From contig CALKXY010000004.1 in the NCBI GenBank assembly GCA_938003545.1, forward strand, positions 62,001 to 126,000: 64,000 nt of DNA, read 5' to 3'. Shown one piece after another: positions 19,399 to 28,182 of the stretch; positions within the stretch are counted from its first letter, which is position 1, and each line of letters begins with the position of its first letter. Below the pieces are notes generated by a model that was not told where the DNA came from, did no database searches, and saw nothing but the letters and a program-made list of their open reading frames with translations. Source of the stretch: an uncultured Caulobacterales bacterium (lineage in GTDB: Bacteria; Pseudomonadota; Alphaproteobacteria; Caulobacterales; Maricaulaceae). The position numbers were made by a program, and so were the translations under genes.

Positions 19399-19944
19399 AT
19401 GTTTGTTACTATAGAAAAAATAAAACCAACGAAAGGCGTTGAAAGCTGCGTTAAACTCAAGTCCATCGGCTTAGCTAGCGCGATAACATTGGTCAGTGCC
19501 ATGACCTTTGTTTCGCCTAGCTTTGCCGCAGATGCGCCAGAGTGGAAACAAAAACGCGGGGACATTCCTGTTGTTGTGACGCTGACGGATGTTGTTCCCG
19601 CCAGTAAATCAGAGGGGAAAACAGGTGGTCCAATTTATGTGTCAATCCAAACACGTAAAGATTATTCCTCCATGAAAGGTTTTGGCGGTGTGATTAAGGC
19701 CGCGGAGGCGGGTGTTATGACGGCGACGCATCACGTTGATACGCCGGGCGAATATGCGGTGAGTATTTGGCATGATCGCGATGATGATGGTCGGTTTTCT
19801 ATGACGGATAGCTATGAAGTCTTAGACAGTTGGGGTGCGTCCGGTACGCCGCCCACAGATACTAAAACTACATTTGATGATGTGAAAATCTCTGTTCCGA
19901 ATATGGGAACGAATGTCACGATTAATATGGTTAACCCTAATTAA
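19399..19944 (+). CDS. secreted DUF2141-like protein
   Basis: A 181-residue protein with an N-terminal signal peptide: basic start, hydrophobic GLASAITLVSAMTFVS, cleavage likely after PSFA. The mature part carries VVTLTDVV, YVSIQTRKDYSS, GEYAVSIWHDRDDDGRF and a C-terminal TTFDDVKISVPN, which resembles DUF2141 periplasmic beta-sandwich proteins; the DRDDDG loop could bind Ca2+. GGAG precedes the ATG. It diverges from the membrane-protein/regulator/OYE operon across two operators, so it is probably co-regulated with them. Function unknown; family match is moderate. Confidence 0.8.
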   Translation: MFVTIEKIKPTKGVESCVKLKSIGLASAITLVSAMTFVSPSFAADAPEWKQKRGDIPVVVTLTDVVPASKSEGKTGGPIYVSIQTRKDYSSMKGFGGVIKAAEAGVMTATHHVDTPGEYAVSIWHDRDDDGRFSMTDSYEVLDSWGASGTPPTDTKTTFDDVKISVPNMGTNVTINMVNPN

Positions 19945-19968
19945 TCGAACTCCATGTTTGAAAATATG

Positions 19969-19997
19969 ATCCCTAGTCTTTTGACTGGGGATTTTTG
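19969..19997 (+). terminator. intrinsic terminator
   Basis: 10-bp stem ATCCCTAGTC/GACTGGGGAT (19969-19978 with 19983-19992, one G-U pair), loop TTTT, then a T run. Confidence 0.88.
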
Positions 19998-20022
19998 TAT
20001 TCTAATTAAGAGCTTATGTGAG

Positions 20023-20952
20023 CTACGCGCGAGGGTGAGCGCCCGCGTGAATGTCGATGAGTCGAGCCGCATCAACATCGGTATAACGTTGCGTTGTTGA
20101 AAGGCTTTCATGCCCTAAAAGCTGTTGAATGGTACGTAAATTCCCGCCGCCTGCTAATAAATGCGTCGCGAAACTATGACGTAGAGCATGGGGCGTTGCT
20201 GTTTCGGGCAGGCCTAAGGCGCTACGCAATCGCCGGACTTCGGCTTGAATGATTTCAGGCCTTAACACGCCGCCGCGCGCGCCGCGAAAAATGGGTGCGT
20301 CAGGACCGAGTTGATACGGCGTTAGGCGCATATATTCAGCCACAGCTTCGGCAACGATGGGCAAAATCGGGACGAGGCGCGTTTTCCCGCCTTTACCCGT
20401 GAGCATGATTTGCCGCGCTAAAGGGACATCTCTTCCTGTTAAAGATAAGGCTTCGGCGATACGTAGGCCCGCACCGTAACATAGGGCTAACACCGCTTGA
20501 TTTCGTGCGGAAATCCATGGATCGCCAGGGCTGTTCAGGGGTTTATTTACGATCTTCAAGGCTTCGGCGGCGCTCACGGCTTTGGGAAGTGGACGTTTGA
20601 CACGTGGCCCGCGGATCAGCGGTAGGGCCGCATTAGGCGCATCCCAACGACGTTCAATATATCGATAAAATGTACGAACCGCTGATAAATGTCTTTGAAT
20701 GGAGGCGGCAGATAAGGGTTGATTTCCACGTCGTCGTTGCGCCAAATAGGCTCGAAATCCACGTGCCTCAACGCCAATAATATCAGGTAATGTAATGTCT
20801 GTTTCTAAATAACCTGCGAGAAATCCCAAATATTCAGAGATATCACTCTGATAGGCTTCGCAGGTTTTTTCAGCTAAACGTCGTTCACCGCGTAGGTGAT
20901 CAATGAAGAGGTTTAAGACCTCGAGGGCCGGAATTTTCTGCAAGGCAAGCAT
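20023..20952 (-). CDS. xerC: tyrosine recombinase XerC
   Basis: Site-specific recombinase that resolves chromosome dimers at dif together with XerD. The 309-residue protein has the SAM-like core-binding domain (residues ~10-105) and the catalytic domain with Arg164 (GAGLRIAEAL), Lys187 (TGKGGKTR), His255 and Arg258 (TPHALRHSFATHLL), His281 and nucleophile Tyr290 (GHESLSTTQRYT). All six residues are present, so it should be active. It reads as XerC rather than a phage integrase because of its compact length and ARQ/MLTGKGGK motif. The RNA-like element E2 begins about 60 bp from its 5' end on the other strand. Confidence 0.92.
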   Translation of the reverse strand: MLALQKIPALEVLNLFIDHLRGERRLAEKTCEAYQSDISEYLGFLAGYLETDITLPDIIGVEARGFRAYLAQRRRGNQPLSAASIQRHLSAVRTFYRYIERRWDAPNAALPLIRGPRVKRPLPKAVSAAEALKIVNKPLNSPGDPWISARNQAVLALCYGAGLRIAEALSLTGRDVPLARQIMLTGKGGKTRLVPILPIVAEAVAEYMRLTPYQLGPDAPIFRGARGGVLRPEIIQAEVRRLRSALGLPETATPHALRHSFATHLLAGGGNLRTIQQLLGHESLSTTQRYTDVDAARLIDIHAGAHPRA

Positions 20953-21009
20953 AGGAACATCGTGTCGGATTACGGTTAAGATTAAGTATCACGCAGGCAA
21001 AAACGTCTG

Positions 21010-21399
21010 CAGCCCCATATCAATTAAGTGGGAAACTGCCGAATAATGGGATGCCCGATTAAGTGGGACAGTCCGCGTGGTGGTCTTCGCGATGGAGGAC
21101 CAAAATAGAAAAGTTGTTTTACGCAAAGACCGCACGCGCTGGGATGTAAGTCCAACACATGCATACCACGCGGCAGCGGTTTTTGACGAAGCGGCCTGTT
21201 TGTCCCTGCAGTTAGGCCATTAGACCAAGCAGTCGGCTCTCACTCCAAAAGGTCCGGCACACGTCTGGCTCTCACACCAAACCGCTCAACCCCACCGTCT
21301 CTCGGTACCAGAAGGTGAGCTCCTACCTGTCCCGTGTCCGAAAGAACCTGTGTATCGTATCACAGCTTTTGGACCCGAGGATCATTCTCTTGGATTTTT
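21010..21399 (+). ncRNA. element E2: second copy of the putative structured RNA
   Basis: Plus-strand homologue of the minus strand of E1. Seen: CCGCGTGG (21073-21080) pairs with CCACGCGG (21166-21173) enclosing a hairpin 21084-21099 whose stem TCTTC/GAGGA replaces TATTC/GAATA of E1 (A-U to C-G, and U-A to U-G) while its loop is nearly unchanged. A long-range GGGACAG/CTGTCCC helix links 21065-21071 with 21327-21333. The 3' end is a 6-bp stem (21375-21380 with 21388-21393) followed by ATTTTT, like a terminator. The frame that is open in E1 contains stops here, so it is not coding. Transcription and boundaries are inferred. Confidence 0.5.
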
Positions 21400-21520
21400 C
21401 TGTAAGGTGTTGAAAACTATAGATTTTTCATTTTCCGAACCGAGGATGCAGTTTGAAACGCTTGGAAGTCACGAAAAAGTGTGTATGGGAAGAGCAATTG
21501 TATTAAATTGGGAGATTGAA

Positions 21521-21970
21521 ATGCAAACGAAACTTATTCTTACGGCGCTTGTTGGCGCTACATTGGTTTTCACAGGCTGCAAGGCTGCCGACGAAGCCGT
21601 TAACAAAACAAAAGACGCTGCTGCCGCAACAGCTGATAAAGCTAAAGATGTTGCGTCTGATGCCAAAGACGGTGTGGAAGCTGCTGCTGACAAAACAGGT
21701 GCTGCCATGAGCGATGCTGCAGACAAAGCTGGCGAAATGGCCTCTGATGCTAAAGATGGTGTCGAAGCTGCAGCGGATAAAGCTGGTGAAATGGCAACTG
21801 ATGTCAAAGATGGCGTTGAAGGCGTTGCCGATAAAACGGGTGCTGCTATGAATGATGCGGCCAAAAAGGCGAGCGATGTTGGCTCAGACACAAAATACAA
21901 AGCCAAAAAAGCTGGCGACGCCATGAAAGACGCTGCTGAGAAAGTCGAAAAAGCTGTCGACGATAAGTAG
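21521..21970 (+). CDS. LEA-like repetitive lipoprotein
   Basis: A 149-residue protein with a lipoprotein signal (LVGATLVFTGC, lipid-modified Cys at residue 19). The mature part is almost only Ala, Asp, Lys, Gly and Glu, in repeated units such as DAKDGVEAAADK, DKAGEMASDAKDGVE and DKTGAAM. This is the 11-residue amphipathic repeat style of group-3 LEA and related stress proteins, disordered in water and helical on drying or at membranes. The ATG at 21521 has GGGAG upstream; the longer frame back to 21350 would enter E2. It likely protects the envelope under desiccation or osmotic stress (inference from composition). Confidence 0.85.
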   Translation: MQTKLILTALVGATLVFTGCKAADEAVNKTKDAAAATADKAKDVASDAKDGVEAAADKTGAAMSDAADKAGEMASDAKDGVEAAADKAGEMATDVKDGVEGVADKTGAAMNDAAKKASDVGSDTKYKAKKAGDAMKDAAEKVEKAVDDK

Positions 21971-21975
21971 CTGTT

Positions 21976-22000
21976 TGAGGCTCCATATTTAGGAGCCTCA
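21976..22000 (+). other. 9-bp perfect hairpin after the lipoprotein gene
   Basis: TGAGGCTCC (21976-21984) and GGAGCCTCA (21992-22000) around ATATTTA. There is no T run, so it may stabilise the 3' end rather than terminate. Confidence 0.6.
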
Positions 22001-22013
22001 CAGACCTAAGTTT

Positions 22014-22044
22014 AAAGGCGTTACTTTCGGGTAACGCCTTTTTT
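22014..22044 (+). terminator. intrinsic terminator
   Basis: AAAGGCGTTAC (22014-22024) pairs with GTAACGCCTTT (22031-22041), loop TTTCGG, T6 tail. Confidence 0.92.
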
Positions 22045-22077
22045 ATGGCAGAGTTTTAGGCTGGAAAGGGGTTCAGT

Positions 22078-22461
22078 CTACTTTTTGAAAGGCTTTGGGA
22101 TTTCGCCTCCTGTTAATTCGCCATCCTTATTTTTATCACGTTCACCGAATGCCCAAATGTAAACATTGACGACTTCGTCGATGGAGAGTGATCCGTCACC
22201 ATTCGAGTCAAAGCGGGATAAGGATGATGTGCGATAATCGCTCGCAGATTTTCCGACCCACTCTTCAGTTGAAAAAACACCATCTTTATTTTTGTCTCGT
22301 TGAAGCTGATCTTTTTCACCGTTGAAGATAACGAATTCTTCTAATGAAATTTTACCGTTTCCATCTGTATCTGCAGCTGGTTTCAAGGCGGCATACGCTG
22401 GAGCCATGAAGGCGAGCATTGTTATGGTCGAAACAAAAGTGCCTGAAATTAGTTTTTTCAT
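22078..22461 (-). CDS. secreted EF-hand protein
   Basis: A 127-residue protein with a signal peptide (KKLISGTFVSTITMLAFMAP, cleavage probably after AYA). Four canonical calcium loops are visible: DTDGNGKISLEE, DKNKDGVFSTEE, DSNGDGSLSIDE and DKNKDGELTGGE. It should be a periplasmic Ca2+-binding protein, buffer or sensor. The ATG at 22461 has GGAG at proper spacing; the frame up to 22509 lacks one. It converges on the LEA-like lipoprotein gene. Confidence 0.88.
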   Translation of the reverse strand: MKKLISGTFVSTITMLAFMAPAYAALKPAADTDGNGKISLEEFVIFNGEKDQLQRDKNKDGVFSTEEWVGKSASDYRTSSLSRFDSNGDGSLSIDEVVNVYIWAFGERDKNKDGELTGGEIPKPFKK

Positions 22462-22803
22462 AATAATTTTCTCCAGATTATCGTCATTTAATTTGGTGCG
22501 TAGCTTCAACTATCTTCAGCTTATGGACGGCTTTATCCTTACTTATTAGTATCTATATAAACATCATATGTGTCAATAATGTCAAATTTTCATAAGTTGA
22601 AGCCGTTTGAGAGGCCCTAATTGAAGGGTCTTTTCGTTGCGGAAGAGGTTTGCATTCAAAGCCTGAGGTGCATCGAGCCGTGAAAAAACGCAGGTTTAAT
22701 GACTGTAAATTTCTGTGCTCTGCGGCAACACTACCGCCAATCATCCGTTGACATATTAACGCCGAAGCCTAGCTTGCGCGCAGATTAAAAGAGGGACAGT
22801 TTA
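22462..22803. promoter_or_regulatory. intergenic region with candidate sdh promoter
   Basis: About 340 bp without a supportable gene. A TTGACA box at 22748-22753 followed 16-17 bp later by TAGCTT (22770-22775) could be the sdhC promoter; the -10 match is poor. GAGGGA at 22790-22795 is the sdhC ribosome-binding site. The A/T-rich left part presumably carries the promoter of the EF-hand gene. Confidence 0.35.
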
Positions 22804-23193
22804 ATGTCATCGGAATGGAATGATCCGCGGCCTATGGCGCCGCATTTGCAGGTTTGGCGCTGGCATGGGGCTATGCTGAGTTCGATCTTGCATCGCGCAA
22901 GTGCCATTATTTGTTATGTTGCGTTATTTTTGGTCGCAGCGGGCCTCTTGGTCCTCGCACTGACAGGTAAATTGCCGCTCGCGGGTTTGGTTTTCTCGCC
23001 GCTTGGCGCAATTGGCCTCTTTGTTTTCCTCTTTGCTTTTCTATTCATGGCCGTTGCGCAACTGCGTCACGCGATTTGGAACCGAGGTTCAATGTTGGAC
23101 CCGCAGAAAAATAACCTGTTATCCTATGTGATGGTCGGCGTATCTCTCATCACATCTTTGATCATTACACTTTTGATCTCAGGAGTTTTATAA
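22804..23193 (+). CDS. sdhC: succinate dehydrogenase cytochrome b-type subunit SdhC
   Basis: A 129-residue, three-helix membrane anchor of complex II. Family features are clear: DPRPMAPHLQVWRW, SSILHRASA (quinone-site Ser and Arg, residues 26-34) and QLRHAIWNRG (86-95). In E. coli SdhC the haem b ligand is the first His of an H-x6-H motif (H84, H91); here the corresponding residue is Met82 (FMAVAQLRH), while His89 matches the second. So the usual haem ligand looks absent (see findings). First gene of sdhCDA; sdhD starts at its last base. Confidence 0.9.
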   Translation: MSSEWNDPRPMAPHLQVWRWHGAMLSSILHRASAIICYVALFLVAAGLLVLALTGKLPLAGLVFSPLGAIGLFVFLFAFLFMAVAQLRHAIWNRGSMLDPQKNNLLSYVMVGVSLITSLIITLLISGVL

Positions 23194-23537
23194 TGAGCGC
23201 CGGAACAGCAAATCACAGTGCGTCCCATCAGAAGATTCATACCCTAACGGGGTGGGGCGTTATCATCGGTTTACCATTTGCGATTTTATCTGTCGCAGGT
23301 TCAGTATCAACTGGGCCGCAAGGTATCCTTGATTGGCTCTCTTCGCCGATTGGTGGACTTGGTTTTCTTGCCTTTTTTACGGCTGCAATCTGGTATTGTA
23401 AGCTAGAGATGGACGAAGTCATCATGGATTACTTCGGTGGCAAGCTGCGCTCATTTGGCCTGTTGAAGAATAAAGTCGTCGCCTTCATTTTGTGGGCCGC
23501 TGTGGCGTTTGCCGTCATTAAACTCGCATTCCTTTAG
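23193..23537 (+). CDS. sdhD: succinate dehydrogenase membrane anchor SdhD
   Basis: A 114-residue protein with three predicted helices, overlapping sdhC by one base. The segment AAIWYCKLEMDEVIMDYF aligns with the E. coli HAWIGMWQVLTDYV helix: Asp79-Tyr80 match the quinone-site DY, but the axial haem His71 of E. coli falls on Tyr68 (with Cys69 beside it). No histidine occurs in any hydrophobic segment; the only ones are in the N-terminal tail (H8, H12, H16). Position between sdhC and sdhA fixes its identity although the sequence is diverged. Confidence 0.88.
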   Translation: MSAGTANHSASHQKIHTLTGWGVIIGLPFAILSVAGSVSTGPQGILDWLSSPIGGLGFLAFFTAAIWYCKLEMDEVIMDYFGGKLRSFGLLKNKVVAFILWAAVAFAVIKLAFL

Positions 23538-23546
23538 GACTTCATC

Positions 23547-25355
23547 ATGACTGCTAAGAAAACAGCCCAAAAGACCGAGTGGATTGATCACACATATGAC
23601 GTCGTTGTCGTCGGCGCGGGGGGCTCTGGCCTACGGGCGACGCTGGGCGCGGCGCAATCGGGCCTCAAAACGGCCTGTGTCACAAAAGTTTTTCCAACAC
23701 GCTCGCATACGGTTGCGGCACAGGGCGGTATTGCCGCCTCATTGGGTAATATGGGCGCAGATGATTGGCGCTGGCACATGTATGACACAGTCAAAGGGTC
23801 TGATTGGCTCGGTGACCAAGACTCTATTGAATATCTCTGCCGCGAAGCCCCAAAGGCGGTTTACGAGCTAGAACATTGGGGGATGCCGTTCTCGCGTACC
23901 GAAGACGGTAAAATCTATCAACGTCCTTTCGGCGGCATGATGCAGAATATGGGCGAGGGTCCAGAAGCGCAACGTACCTGCGCGGCGGCTGACCGTACGG
24001 GTCACGCCATGTTGCATACGCTTTATGGCCAAGCTCTTCGTAATGAAGCTGAATTCTTTATCGAATATTTTGCACTCGACCTGATTATGGAAGATGGCGT
24101 TTGTCGGGGTATGACGGCTTGGAAATTAGACGACGGCACATTGCATCGCTTCCGCGCGCAGACCGTTATCCTTGCAACAGGTGGTTATGGCCGCGTGTTC
24201 TTCTCTGCGACGTCGGCACATACTTGCACAGGCGATGGCAATGCTATGGTCCTGCGGGCTGGTTTGCCCGTTCAGGATATGGAGTTCATTCAATTCCATC
24301 CGACAGGCATCTACGGTGCAGGTTGTTTGATCACTGAAGGCTCACGCGGAGAGGGCGGTTATCTGACTAACTCCGAGGGCGAGCGGTTCATGGAACGTTA
24401 TGCACCCTCCGCGAAAGATCTCGCTTCGCGCGATGTTGTCTCGCGCGCGATGACAATTGAAATTCGCGAAGGTCGCGGTGTGGGCCCGAATAAGGATCAC
24501 ATCTTCCTTCATCTCGATCATCTTGACCCTGCTGTTCTGGCTGAACGTCTGCCGGGTATTTCAGAGACAGCGAAAATCTTCGCTAATGTCGATGTAAACA
24601 AAGAGCCAATTCCAGTGCTACCGACGTGCCATTATAATATGGGCGGCATTCAGACCAATTATCATGGCGAAGTTCTGACGCTCAAAGACGGTAATCCAGA
24701 CAGTGTTGTCCCCGGCTTGATGGCAGTGGGCGAAGCGGCCTGTGTGTCCGTGCATGGTGCGAACCGTCTCGGGTCGAACTCGCTGATTGATCTGGTGGTC
24801 TTTGGCCGCGCGGCGGGTCTGCGGGTTAAAGAGACATGCACGGCGAATATGGATCAGAAGCCTCTAGCCGCAAATGCGGGCGAGGAGTCGATCGCGCGTT
24901 TGAACAAATTCCGCAACGCGGATGGGACCAAGAAAACAGCCGATATCCGCCTCAACCTGCAAAAGGCGATGCAAGAACATTGCGCCGTTTTCCGCACGGA
25001 AGAGAGCCTTGCGGAAGGTGTTGAAAAAGTCACTGCGATTGCTGAACATATCAAAGATGTGTCCGTCACGGATCGCACATTGGTCTGGAATACGGACCTT
25101 ATGGAAACGCTAGAACTTGACAATTTGATCGCCCAAGCACGTGTCACCATGGCCTCTGCGGATAACCGCAAGGAATCGCGCGGCGCCCATGCACATGAGG
25201 ATTATCCAGACCGTATCGACGCGGAATGGATGAAGCATACCCTCGCATGGTATGACGGCGAAACGAACAAAGTGAAAATCGACTACCGCCCGGTCCATGA
25301 CTACACAATGACCGACGGGATTGATTATATTGAGCCTAAGAAACGGGTTTATTAG
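23547..25355 (+). CDS. sdhA: succinate dehydrogenase flavoprotein subunit
   Basis: Catalytic FAD subunit oxidising succinate to fumarate at the cytoplasmic face of the inner membrane. The 602-residue length is normal. Seen: [15 protein letters not shown] (FAD motif, ~19-33), the covalent-FAD histidine in [12 protein letters not shown] (His54), [11 protein letters not shown], the active-site region [12 protein letters not shown] and [12 protein letters not shown], and the C-terminal Sdh_C domain with [13 protein letters not shown]. It closes the sdhCDA operon; sdhB is not the next gene but lies 6.5 kb away. Confidence 0.97.
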   Translation: MTAKKTAQKTEWIDHTYDVVVVGAGGSGLRATLGAAQSGLKTACVTKVFPTRSHTVAAQGGIAASLGNMGADDWRWHMYDTVKGSDWLGDQDSIEYLCREAPKAVYELEHWGMPFSRTEDGKIYQRPFGGMMQNMGEGPEAQRTCAAADRTGHAMLHTLYGQALRNEAEFFIEYFALDLIMEDGVCRGMTAWKLDDGTLHRFRAQTVILATGGYGRVFFSATSAHTCTGDGNAMVLRAGLPVQDMEFIQFHPTGIYGAGCLITEGSRGEGGYLTNSEGERFMERYAPSAKDLASRDVVSRAMTIEIREGRGVGPNKDHIFLHLDHLDPAVLAERLPGISETAKIFANVDVNKEPIPVLPTCHYNMGGIQTNYHGEVLTLKDGNPDSVVPGLMAVGEAACVSVHGANRLGSNSLIDLVVFGRAAGLRVKETCTANMDQKPLAANAGEESIARLNKFRNADGTKKTADIRLNLQKAMQEHCAVFRTEESLAEGVEKVTAIAEHIKDVSVTDRTLVWNTDLMETLELDNLIAQARVTMASADNRKESRGAHAHEDYPDRIDAEWMKHTLAWYDGETNKVKIDYRPVHDYTMTDGIDYIEPKKRVY

Positions 25356-25377
25356 GCGTCAGGTATTTGAACAAATT

Positions 25378-25401
25378 AAGGCTCCGAAAGGAGCCTTTTT
25401 T
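25378..25401 (+). terminator. intrinsic terminator after sdhA
   Basis: AAGGCTCC (25378-25385), loop GAAA, GGAGCCTT (25390-25397), T run to 25401. It formally ends the sdhCDA transcript before sdhB. Confidence 0.92.
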
Positions 25402-25531
25402 GTTGACTTGAGTGTTCTGAAACAAGGTTCGTAACACTAGCCTCAAGCTCTCTGATCCGTGTTAGGCGCTCAAGGTTTTAATATGAAAAGTGGTTTTAAA
25501 CAGACGCCACCGTTAATGCGGGGAAGAGAAC

Positions 25532-26893
25532 TTACTCCGCCGCTACCTTCCAAGCGTTCTGCTCCGCGCCCGCTACATCATATTGCAAACGCACCGTAAA
25601 TGAGCTGCCTGTGCCGAGGTCGCTTCTGACATTTAGCTCGCCGCCCATATGCTCTGCCAATCCGCGGGCGAGGGTTAGGCCGAGACCTGTGCCGCCGTGG
25701 CGACGTTTGATTGACCCATCTTGTTGTGTGAAGCGGTCAAAAATGCGGATGCTGTCTTCAGGGGCAATGCCGATGCCTGTGTCGGTCACGACAAGCAGCA
25801 AAGCGGCGCGGCCTTGCGCATCTGCGCCGCCATGAACAGACAGTTCGATGGCTCCCGCATCTGTAAATTTCACGGCATTATCCAAGAGCGCATTGATGAT
25901 TTGCGCCGTTCTCACCTTATCGCCGATCAGCATAGCTGGGACAGTTGGTGCAAAGCGCGTTGTGCAGACAATGCCTTTGGTTGCGGCAAGGGCGGCATAT
26001 GGTTTCATGGCGGCGGTTAATGTCGTGCGGAGGTCGAAAGGGGAGTCATCTAATATGACTCGACCTGCTTCCAATTGCGAGAAGAGGAGTACATTGCCGA
26101 TGATTGTTTGAAGGTCGCGACCAGAGTCGCGAATGATCGTGGTTAGCTCTCTCTGGTCTTCATTCAGATCGGTTTCTTCGAGAATATCATTCATGCCGAT
26201 GATACCGTTCATGGGTGTGCAAAGCTCATGGCTCATGGTCGCAAGAAAGTCCGTTTTGGCGCGGTCCGAATTTTGCGCCTCGATAATGCCAGCCTCTAAG
26301 TCTCCAAAGGCTTCATGCATATTTTTGGAGAAAAATGCGCCAACCATTGTGATGAGAACGGTCGCCAAGCTCGCTTGCACGGCACGTTGAAAATTCCGAT
26401 CCGTGAATTTTTCAACATCAAATACTGGCGTATAACTGTAATTTGAACTGACCCACCATAAGGCCCAAACGATTATCAGGCACGATACGCCAAATACACT
26501 GGTTGCGCGCCAGCCACAGATAAAACCATTCACAACGATGCCAAGAACCAAGAATGGTAACAGGGCTGAATTTATTCCTGTATTTTGGTTCAAGGCCGAT
26601 GACATTGTTGCTAAGATGATCAGGACAGAGAATATCGCAGCATATATTTGGAAACGTTTGGTGATCCGTAAGAAGAAAATTGTCACGAGAACCAAGATGC
26701 AGGCAATAACAGATATGGCGTGATCAAAGGTCAATCCGCCATAAGAATAGAGCATCGTGAGTTGGTTGATGATCTGTGTCGCAACAAAGGCCAAGCCAAT
26801 GATGTAAACCGCGCGCGCGCGCATCAGCTCGCTCTTGCTGGTGATACGATCAATGCGTAAAAAGCGTTCGAAGCGATTGAATTCGGTAATCAT
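25532..26893 (-). CDS. membrane sensor histidine kinase
   Basis: A 453-residue orphan histidine kinase. About six hydrophobic helices (residues ~28-190) form a membrane sensor. The dimerisation/phosphoacceptor segment is FLATMSHELCTPMNGIIG with His222; the position that is usually Arg in SHELRTP is Cys here. The ATPase domain has the N box NALLDNAVKFTDAG, DTGIGIAP, FDRFTQQDGS and GGTGLGLTLARGL. It has no receiver domain and no response regulator gene beside it. Orientation is opposite to the sdh genes on both sides, so it is an independent transcript. Confidence 0.9.
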   Translation of the reverse strand: MITEFNRFERFLRIDRITSKSELMRARAVYIIGLAFVATQIINQLTMLYSYGGLTFDHAISVIACILVLVTIFFLRITKRFQIYAAIFSVLIILATMSSALNQNTGINSALLPFLVLGIVVNGFICGWRATSVFGVSCLIIVWALWWVSSNYSYTPVFDVEKFTDRNFQRAVQASLATVLITMVGAFFSKNMHEAFGDLEAGIIEAQNSDRAKTDFLATMSHELCTPMNGIIGMNDILEETDLNEDQRELTTIIRDSGRDLQTIIGNVLLFSQLEAGRVILDDSPFDLRTTLTAAMKPYAALAATKGIVCTTRFAPTVPAMLIGDKVRTAQIINALLDNAVKFTDAGAIELSVHGGADAQGRAALLLVVTDTGIGIAPEDSIRIFDRFTQQDGSIKRRHGGTGLGLTLARGLAEHMGGELNVRSDLGTGSSFTVRLQYDVAGAEQNAWKVAAE

Positions 26894-26982
26894 GCAGACG
26901 GTCTAAGGGAACAAGGTTAGTATCTCGTTGAGATTGTAGCTTTTTACTTATTTTTTTAAATAACGACGTTAAATTTGTCGAT

Positions 26983-28110
26983 CTAACGCTCATTTCTGGA
27001 TGGAAAACAGGTCGTCCACCCTTTTCTGAATAATTTTTGTCCTGGGGTTTCAATGCCGTAATGCAGAGCCGTTCCTAATAGAGCCGTGGCGATTAAAAAC
27101 AGGCCTGACACAACAAAAAGATTGCCATCCGTACCAAAAATTTCTGCTCGGGCTCGGAAAAACTGTAGAAGCGGCATGTGCCCCAAATAAATTGAATAGC
27201 TGATGAGCCCAAGGAATGTAAAAGGCTTCATCGACAAGGCCTGTCTGAGAAGGGAATGCTGCCCTACACTCAACAAGGCCAGTAAAAGCGCGAAGAGCAA
27301 GATAGCGATATAATCGGAATCGCTGTTCACGCCGTCAAACGCGATAATGTAAATGATGCCGTAGAGAAGGGCGAGCTCAACGCAGGACTTACCCCCCCAA
27401 CCCCAAAGTTTCGATCCCCATCGCTCCATACCTGAATCGACAATCATTACGAGTTTATAGACGAGGACTCCTAAAAATATGCCTGCAAATCCACGCATAA
27501 GACCGGTGTTGAAAAGGATTGCGATCTGGTCCGTATGGGCACGCGTACCAGCAAAGCTACCTAGGACGTGCTCCAACATGGCATAGATACCGATAACGCT
27601 CAGTGATAAAATAGCTAAAAGTCCAGTCTGTTTATTTGGATGTTTTGCGAGGCGCATTAATATGAAAAACAGACAAATATTGACCCAAAATTCGACGGAT
27701 ATTGACCAAGACGGGTAATTCCACGTCAGACCGTTCTGAAGCCCTAAGTTCTGCAGTAAGAAGATGTTTTTGAAAAAGGACACTAAGCGACTCTCGCCGT
27801 TCCACTCAGGGAAGAGTCTGAACTCTCCCGTCGCCATAAATTGAGATAAGGCATAGGCCGCGAGAAAGAGAAACATGGTGAAAACATGGAGTGGCCACAG
27901 CCGAGCCAAACGTGAGCCAATGAACTGCGTTAGTGTCAAATTTTCTACGCGCGGTAGATAAACATAGGCCAGAATAAAGCCCGACAGCACGAAAAAGAAA
28001 TCCACCGCGAGATACCCGCCGGGGAAAAAGACGATTTTATTAAAGTGATAGAGGGCAATCATCAACGCAAAGAGGCCACGTAACCCGTCGATATAGGCTA
28101 ATCTACGCAT
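26983..28110 (-). CDS. acyltransferase 3 family membrane protein (OafA/YrhL type)
   Basis: A 375-residue polytopic inner-membrane protein of the Acyl_transf_3 family, which O-acylates surface sugars. The N-terminal signature is complete: YIDGLRGLFALMIALYHF (catalytic-type Arg and His), then GYLAVDFFFVLSGFILAYVY and SRLARLWPLHVFTMFL. Around ten hydrophobic helices follow. No SGNH domain is fused. The target polysaccharide or lipid is unknown, and no glycan cluster is adjacent. Identity to family is firm. Confidence 0.9.
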   Translation of the reverse strand: MRRLAYIDGLRGLFALMIALYHFNKIVFFPGGYLAVDFFFVLSGFILAYVYLPRVENLTLTQFIGSRLARLWPLHVFTMFLFLAAYALSQFMATGEFRLFPEWNGESRLVSFFKNIFLLQNLGLQNGLTWNYPSWSISVEFWVNICLFFILMRLAKHPNKQTGLLAILSLSVIGIYAMLEHVLGSFAGTRAHTDQIAILFNTGLMRGFAGIFLGVLVYKLVMIVDSGMERWGSKLWGWGGKSCVELALLYGIIYIIAFDGVNSDSDYIAILLFALLLALLSVGQHSLLRQALSMKPFTFLGLISYSIYLGHMPLLQFFRARAEIFGTDGNLFVVSGLFLIATALLGTALHYGIETPGQKLFRKGWTTCFPSRNER

Positions 28111-28182
28111 AATTTTCGGTCCCCTACCGATATTTGATGCCTCACACTTGTTTCAGCTCCGAGGCGAGCATACCCATAGACT

